64,000 nt of DNA, taken from Kitasatospora sp. CB01950. GTDB taxonomy: Bacteria; Actinomycetota; Actinomycetes; Streptomycetales; Streptomycetaceae. The notes beneath the pieces were generated by a model that did not search any database, was not told where the DNA came from, and was given only the letters and a program-made list of their open reading frames with translations. The stretch lies in contig NZ_LISX01000006.1 in NCBI RefSeq assembly GCF_001905465.1, positions 310,001 through 374,000 on the forward strand, written 5' to 3'. Positions within the stretch are counted from its first letter, which is position 1, and every line of letters begins with the position of its first letter. Shown here in pieces: positions 60,861 through 64,000 of this stretch. Both the position numbers and the translations under genes were made by a program.

Positions 60861-62663
60861 ATGAACGACCAGCCGGCCGGGACGACGGACGACAGCGGTG
60901 CCCGGCCTTCGGCGCCGTACGAGGAGGCCGATGTCCTCTTCCACGGCGGGGAGATCGTGACGGCCGCCGCCGACTCCCGGGAGTCCGACCCGCGCCCCGA
61001 GGCGGTGGCCGTCAAGGACGGCGTGATCGTCCACGTCGGCGACCACCGGGAGGCCGTCGACCGCTGGCAGGGGCCGCGCACGCAGGTGCGCGACCTCGCC
61101 GGCCGCGCCCTGCTGCCCGGGTTCATCGACGCCCACGGCCACCTGGGCGGCATCGGGCTGCAGGCCACCCTCGCCAACCTGCTGGCCGCCCCCGACGGCG
61201 ACGTCACCGACATCGCCTCGCTCCAGGACAAGCTGCGCGCCTGGGCGAAGACGCCGGTGGGCGCCTTCTCCCAGTGGATCATCGGGTTCGGCTACGACGA
61301 CGCGATGCTCGCCGAGGGCCGCCACCCCACCCGCGAGGACCTCGACGCGGTGTCCACCACCAAGCCGGTGCTGGCCATCCACCAGTCGTTCCACCTCGGG
61401 GCGGTGAACAGCCGCGGCCTGCGGGAGCTGGGGTACAACAGGGCCACCGCGGACCCGGACGGCGGCGTCATCCGCCGTCAGTCCGGCCCCATCGCCAGGC
61501 CGTTCGGCGAGCCCAACGGCGTGCTGGAGGAGACCGCCTTCAACCCGGCGTCCGAAAAGGCCACCGCCGGGCTGCCGTTGACCGCGCTGGCCGCCCTCTT
61601 CGGCAAGGGCGTCGCCTCCGCCGCTAGCTTCGGCTTCACGACCGTCCAGGAGGGCGGCGCCACGCTGAAGAACCTGAAGGCCCTGCGCGACGCCGCCGCG
61701 CTCGTACCGTTCAAGATCGACGTCGTCGCCTACGCCCGGGCCGACGAGGCGACGGCCTCACCGGAGCCGGACCCGGTCGGCGCGAGCCAGGAGTACGAGC
61801 GGGGCGTGCGGGCGGCCGGCGTGAAGATGTACCTGGACGGATCCCCGCAGGGCCGCACCGCCTGGCTCACCCAGCCCTACCTGGAACGGCCGGAGGGCAC
61901 GCCCGAGGGCTACCGCGGCTATCCCACCGTCGACGATCCCAAGATCGTCCTCGACCAGGTGCGCACCGCGTACGCCAGGGGCTGGCAGGTGCTGGCGCAC
62001 GTCAACGGGGACGCCGCGATCGACCAGTTCGTCGAGGCGGTCGAGGCCGCCGCCGAGGAAGCCGGCCCCGGCGACCGGCGGACGGTGGCGATCCACGCCC
62101 AGACCGCCCGCGAGAACCAGATCGAGGCCTTCGCCCGCCTCGGCGTCATCCCGTCCTTCTTCTCGATGCACACCTACTACTGGGGCGACTGGTACCGGAA
62201 GACCGTCCTCGGGCCGGAGCGGGCCGCCACCATCTCCCCCGCCCGTTGGGCCGTCGACCGGCAGATGATCTACACCTCGCACCACGACGCCCCGGTCGCC
62301 CTGCCCAACTCGATCGCCATCCTGTCCAGCCAGGTCACCCGCCGCACCCGCACCGACCAGGTCGTCCTCGGCCCCGAGCAGTGCGTGTCGGCCCTGGACG
62401 CGGTCAAGTCCATCACCGTCCACGCCGCCCACCAGTACTTCGAACAGGACCGCAAGGGCAGCATCGAGGTCGGCAAGCTCGCCGACCTGGTGATCCTCTC
62501 CGCGAACCCGCTGACGGTCCCTCCGGAGCAGATCAAGGACATCAGGGTCGCCGAGACCATCAAGCGGGGAACCACCGTCCACTCCGCCGCCGGCACGAAG
62601 ACCGACGACCCCGAGCCCGGACTCGAGGCCCCCACCGACTACCAGTGGCACGGCTGCTGCTGA
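60861..62663 (+). CDS. YtcJ-like metal-dependent amidohydrolase
   Basis: A 600-residue amidohydrolase-3 protein. The metal site LPGFIDAHGHLGG, later His (LAHVNGDAAID, AIHAQTARENQ) and the C-terminal GSIEVGKLADLVILSANP are typical of YtcJ-type enzymes, whose substrates are mostly unknown. ATG 60861 with GGAGGG about 10 nt upstream was chosen; ATG 60828 is possible. It is 72 bp after the permease and may be co-transcribed. Confidence 0.87.
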   Translation: MNDQPAGTTDDSGARPSAPYEEADVLFHGGEIVTAAADSRESDPRPEAVAVKDGVIVHVGDHREAVDRWQGPRTQVRDLAGRALLPGFIDAHGHLGGIGLQATLANLLAAPDGDVTDIASLQDKLRAWAKTPVGAFSQWIIGFGYDDAMLAEGRHPTREDLDAVSTTKPVLAIHQSFHLGAVNSRGLRELGYNRATADPDGGVIRRQSGPIARPFGEPNGVLEETAFNPASEKATAGLPLTALAALFGKGVASAASFGFTTVQEGGATLKNLKALRDAAALVPFKIDVVAYARADEATASPEPDPVGASQEYERGVRAAGVKMYLDGSPQGRTAWLTQPYLERPEGTPEGYRGYPTVDDPKIVLDQVRTAYARGWQVLAHVNGDAAIDQFVEAVEAAAEEAGPGDRRTVAIHAQTARENQIEAFARLGVIPSFFSMHTYYWGDWYRKTVLGPERAATISPARWAVDRQMIYTSHHDAPVALPNSIAILSSQVTRRTRTDQVVLGPEQCVSALDAVKSITVHAAHQYFEQDRKGSIEVGKLADLVILSANPLTVPPEQIKDIRVAETIKRGTTVHSAAGTKTDDPEPGLEAPTDYQWHGCC

Positions 62664-62669
62664 CGGCAC

Positions 62670-62704
62670 GAGACCGGCGGCCGCTCCCCGGGGCCGCCGG
62701 TCTC
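62670..62704. terminator. Bidirectional terminator hairpin
   Basis: A perfect 12-bp stem GAGACCGGCGGC (62670-62681) with 62693-62704 and an 11-nt loop. Its right arm overlaps the stop codon of the convergent dioxygenase gene. Confidence 0.75.
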
Positions 62705-63707
62705 AGCGGGCAAGGACGTGGCCGTCGTCGGGGCGGTGGTCGCGGGAGCGGCGCAGGTCGGTGGTGACGTAGCTGCGCTGCAGCCAGCGGTCCGCTCCGT
62801 CGTACCGTGGCCGGAAGGCGGTGCGGCCGTGCACGGTGACGCGGTTGTCGAGGACGACCAGGTCGCCGGGGGTCAGGCGCAGGGTGCGGGCGGTCGCCTC
62901 GCAGGCCCGGCCGAACTCGGCGAGTGCGGCGGCGGCCCGAGGGGTGAGCGGCGTGGTGACGAGTTGGGCCATCCGGATGTCCGGGTCGTCGGCCGCGCCG
63001 AACAGCACCGGCCCGGGCTCGGGTTCGGCCCCGCTCGCGTCGGGAGCGAAGGAGGGCGGTGGCGCGGTGATGAACTCCGGTGCGAACAGGGCCTCGCGGC
63101 CGGCCGGGGTGAGCAGCGGCAGCGCTCGGCGGATGCCGGCGACGCGCATGCCGGCCGTCCCGTCGTGGTCGGCGCGCAGGCACAGGAAGACCACGTAGTC
63201 GGGCGGGTGGGGATGGAAGCCGTTCTCGCTGTGGAAAGACAGCGGCACCGACCCGGCGTTGCCGTGGAAGGACTCCTGCCCGGGCACCGGGACGACGTCC
63301 TGCACGAGGGCGCCGGCCTTCTCGGCCCGATAGGCGAGCGGCTCGCCGAGACCGCAGGCCACCATGGTGAGCAGCGCGGCCGGGACGGTGGCCCGGCGCT
63401 GCACCGAGCCGGCCACGGCCGGTGTCGGGGGCAGCGTCGCGCGATCGACGGGCAGGCCGCCGATCACCAGGGTGCCGTGCGGGCCGGAGTGCCTGCGGAA
63501 CCGGCGCAGCGCGCGGCGCAGCGGCAGCGGGAGTTCGTCCCAGGCGTCCCTGACCCGGTCCACCCACGCGGGGTCGTCGACCCGGTCGGGTCCGCCGGTG
63601 CACAGGGTGCGGGCCAGTTGCGCGCACAACTGGGCGTCGGCGGGGTCGAGTTGCCGGTCGGCGGCGGTGCCGGCGTTCCGGGTGGTGCCGGGCTTCGTCT
63701 CGGTCAT
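62703..63707 (-). CDS. Clavaminate-synthase-like dioxygenase (AsnO/VioC type)
   Basis: A 334-residue Fe(II)/2-oxoglutarate enzyme. Iron ligands His159 and Glu161 (SFHSENGFHPHPPDYV) and a late His (DNRVTVHGRTAF) are present. HxE rather than HxD and the surrounding sequence match the group that beta-hydroxylates free Asn or Arg for peptide antibiotics (AsnO, VioC). It is preceded in transcription by the gene entering from the right edge and may belong to another cluster beyond the window. Confidence 0.85.
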   Translation of the reverse strand: MTETKPGTTRNAGTAADRQLDPADAQLCAQLARTLCTGGPDRVDDPAWVDRVRDAWDELPLPLRRALRRFRRHSGPHGTLVIGGLPVDRATLPPTPAVAGSVQRRATVPAALLTMVACGLGEPLAYRAEKAGALVQDVVPVPGQESFHGNAGSVPLSFHSENGFHPHPPDYVVFLCLRADHDGTAGMRVAGIRRALPLLTPAGREALFAPEFITAPPPSFAPDASGAEPEPGPVLFGAADDPDIRMAQLVTTPLTPRAAAALAEFGRACEATARTLRLTPGDLVVLDNRVTVHGRTAFRPRYDGADRWLQRSYVTTDLRRSRDHRPDDGHVLAR

Positions 63708-63732
63708 CGGTCTCCTGCCGAAGGGGGCGGCG

Positions 63733-63768
63733 GGCGTGGGTTTCAGGCGGCGGGGCGTGGGTTTCAGG
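63733..63768. repeat. Direct repeat of 15 bp covering a stop codon
   Basis: GGCGTGGGTTTCAGG occurs at 63733-63747 and 63754-63768 (21-bp period). The second copy contains the stop codon of the gene at 63764. Confidence 0.75.
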
Positions 63769-64000
63769 AGTGCCGCAGGCCGGCCACGGCGTCGGCGATG
63801 TAGTGGTCGCCGAAGCGGATCAGTGGGGCGTACTGGGCGGCGCGGCGGTGGCGCATGAGCCGCAGTTCGGCGACGGCGTTGTCGGGGCCTTCGGGCCGTT
63901 GGGCGATGGAGCGGCGCAGGTGGACCATCGAGTAGGCGAGGGTGACGTGCCGTTCCGCGTCCACGATGTCGGCTTCCAGCAGGGTGCCGCGGGTGTCGGC
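63764..64000 (-). CDS. Unidentified protein, C-terminal fragment
   Basis: The last 78 codons of a gene that begins beyond the window; the open frame runs through position 64000. Visible are a helical stretch (VDAERHVTLAYSMVHLRRSI) and IRFGDHYIADAVAGLRHS. I do not recognise a family. It ends 57 bp upstream of the dioxygenase start on the same strand, so the two may be co-transcribed. Confidence 0.6.
   Translation of the reverse strand, partial: ADTRGTLLEADIVDAERHVTLAYSMVHLRRSIAQRPEGPDNAVAELRLMRHRRAAQYAPLIRFGDHYIADAVAGLRHS

Overview
The window is about 73% G+C DNA with dense, often ATGA/GTGA-coupled genes, SARP and AfsR-type regulators, a Tat/LPXTG surface protein and GTG/TTG starts. This points to a streptomycete-type actinomycete (Streptomyces or Kitasatospora). 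Most of it (about 1.7-50.8 kb) is secondary metabolism. I saw no tRNA, rRNA, transposase, integrase or CRISPR array.

Block A (1.7-26.6 kb) is an aromatic type II polyketide cluster. An operon at 1746-9215 encodes a DpsC-like KSIII with a Ser-His-Asp triad, KS-alpha, chain-length factor, ACP, malonyl-type AT, C-9-type ketoreductase, didomain aromatase/cyclase and a second reductase. Around it lie an acyl-CoA ligase/MFS exporter pair, a SnoaL-like protein, a metal-dependent cyclase, an anthrone-oxygenase-like membrane protein, a second AT whose catalytic serine is Gly, a second ACP, a PPTase, an acyl-CoA dehydrogenase, two small SARPs, an orphan LuxR regulator and a full-length AfsR-like regulator. 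A response-regulator tail and a histidine kinase sit at the left edge.

Block B (27.2-50.8 kb) looks less familiar. It contains 4-hydroxymandelate synthase, a hydroxymandelate-oxidase-like flavoenzyme and an HpgT-like aminotransferase, the complete known route from 4-hydroxyphenylpyruvate to 4-hydroxyphenylglycine. It also has pyruvate-dehydrogenase-like E1 alpha/beta without E2/E3, a PLP amino-acid decarboxylase, a PhyH dioxygenase, two adenylating ligases, four carrier proteins (one lacking the attachment serine) and several thiolase-fold proteins with altered active sites (Cys-His-Asp KSIII, Cys-Asn-His KS, Cys-less KS-like protein, thiolase-like protein without a clear nucleophile). A second PPTase, a glycosyltransferase and a DrrAB-like exporter complete it. 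The two blocks may build one hybrid product, for example an aromatic polyketide bearing a 4-hydroxybenzoyl or hydroxyphenylglycine-derived arm, or they may be adjacent clusters; the sequence does not decide this.

Block C (50.9-64.0 kb) looks like flanking genome: a double AsnC/Lrp-type regulator divergent from an MFS transporter/M20 amidohydrolase pair, a secreted M43 metalloprotease, an LPXTG surface protein, a KimA-like APC permease, a YtcJ-like amidohydrolase, a VioC/AsnO-like dioxygenase and the end of one unidentified gene. Strong hairpin terminators separate most convergent units. The most notable regulatory site is a near-match to the DasR operator in the divergent promoter at 38.8 kb.
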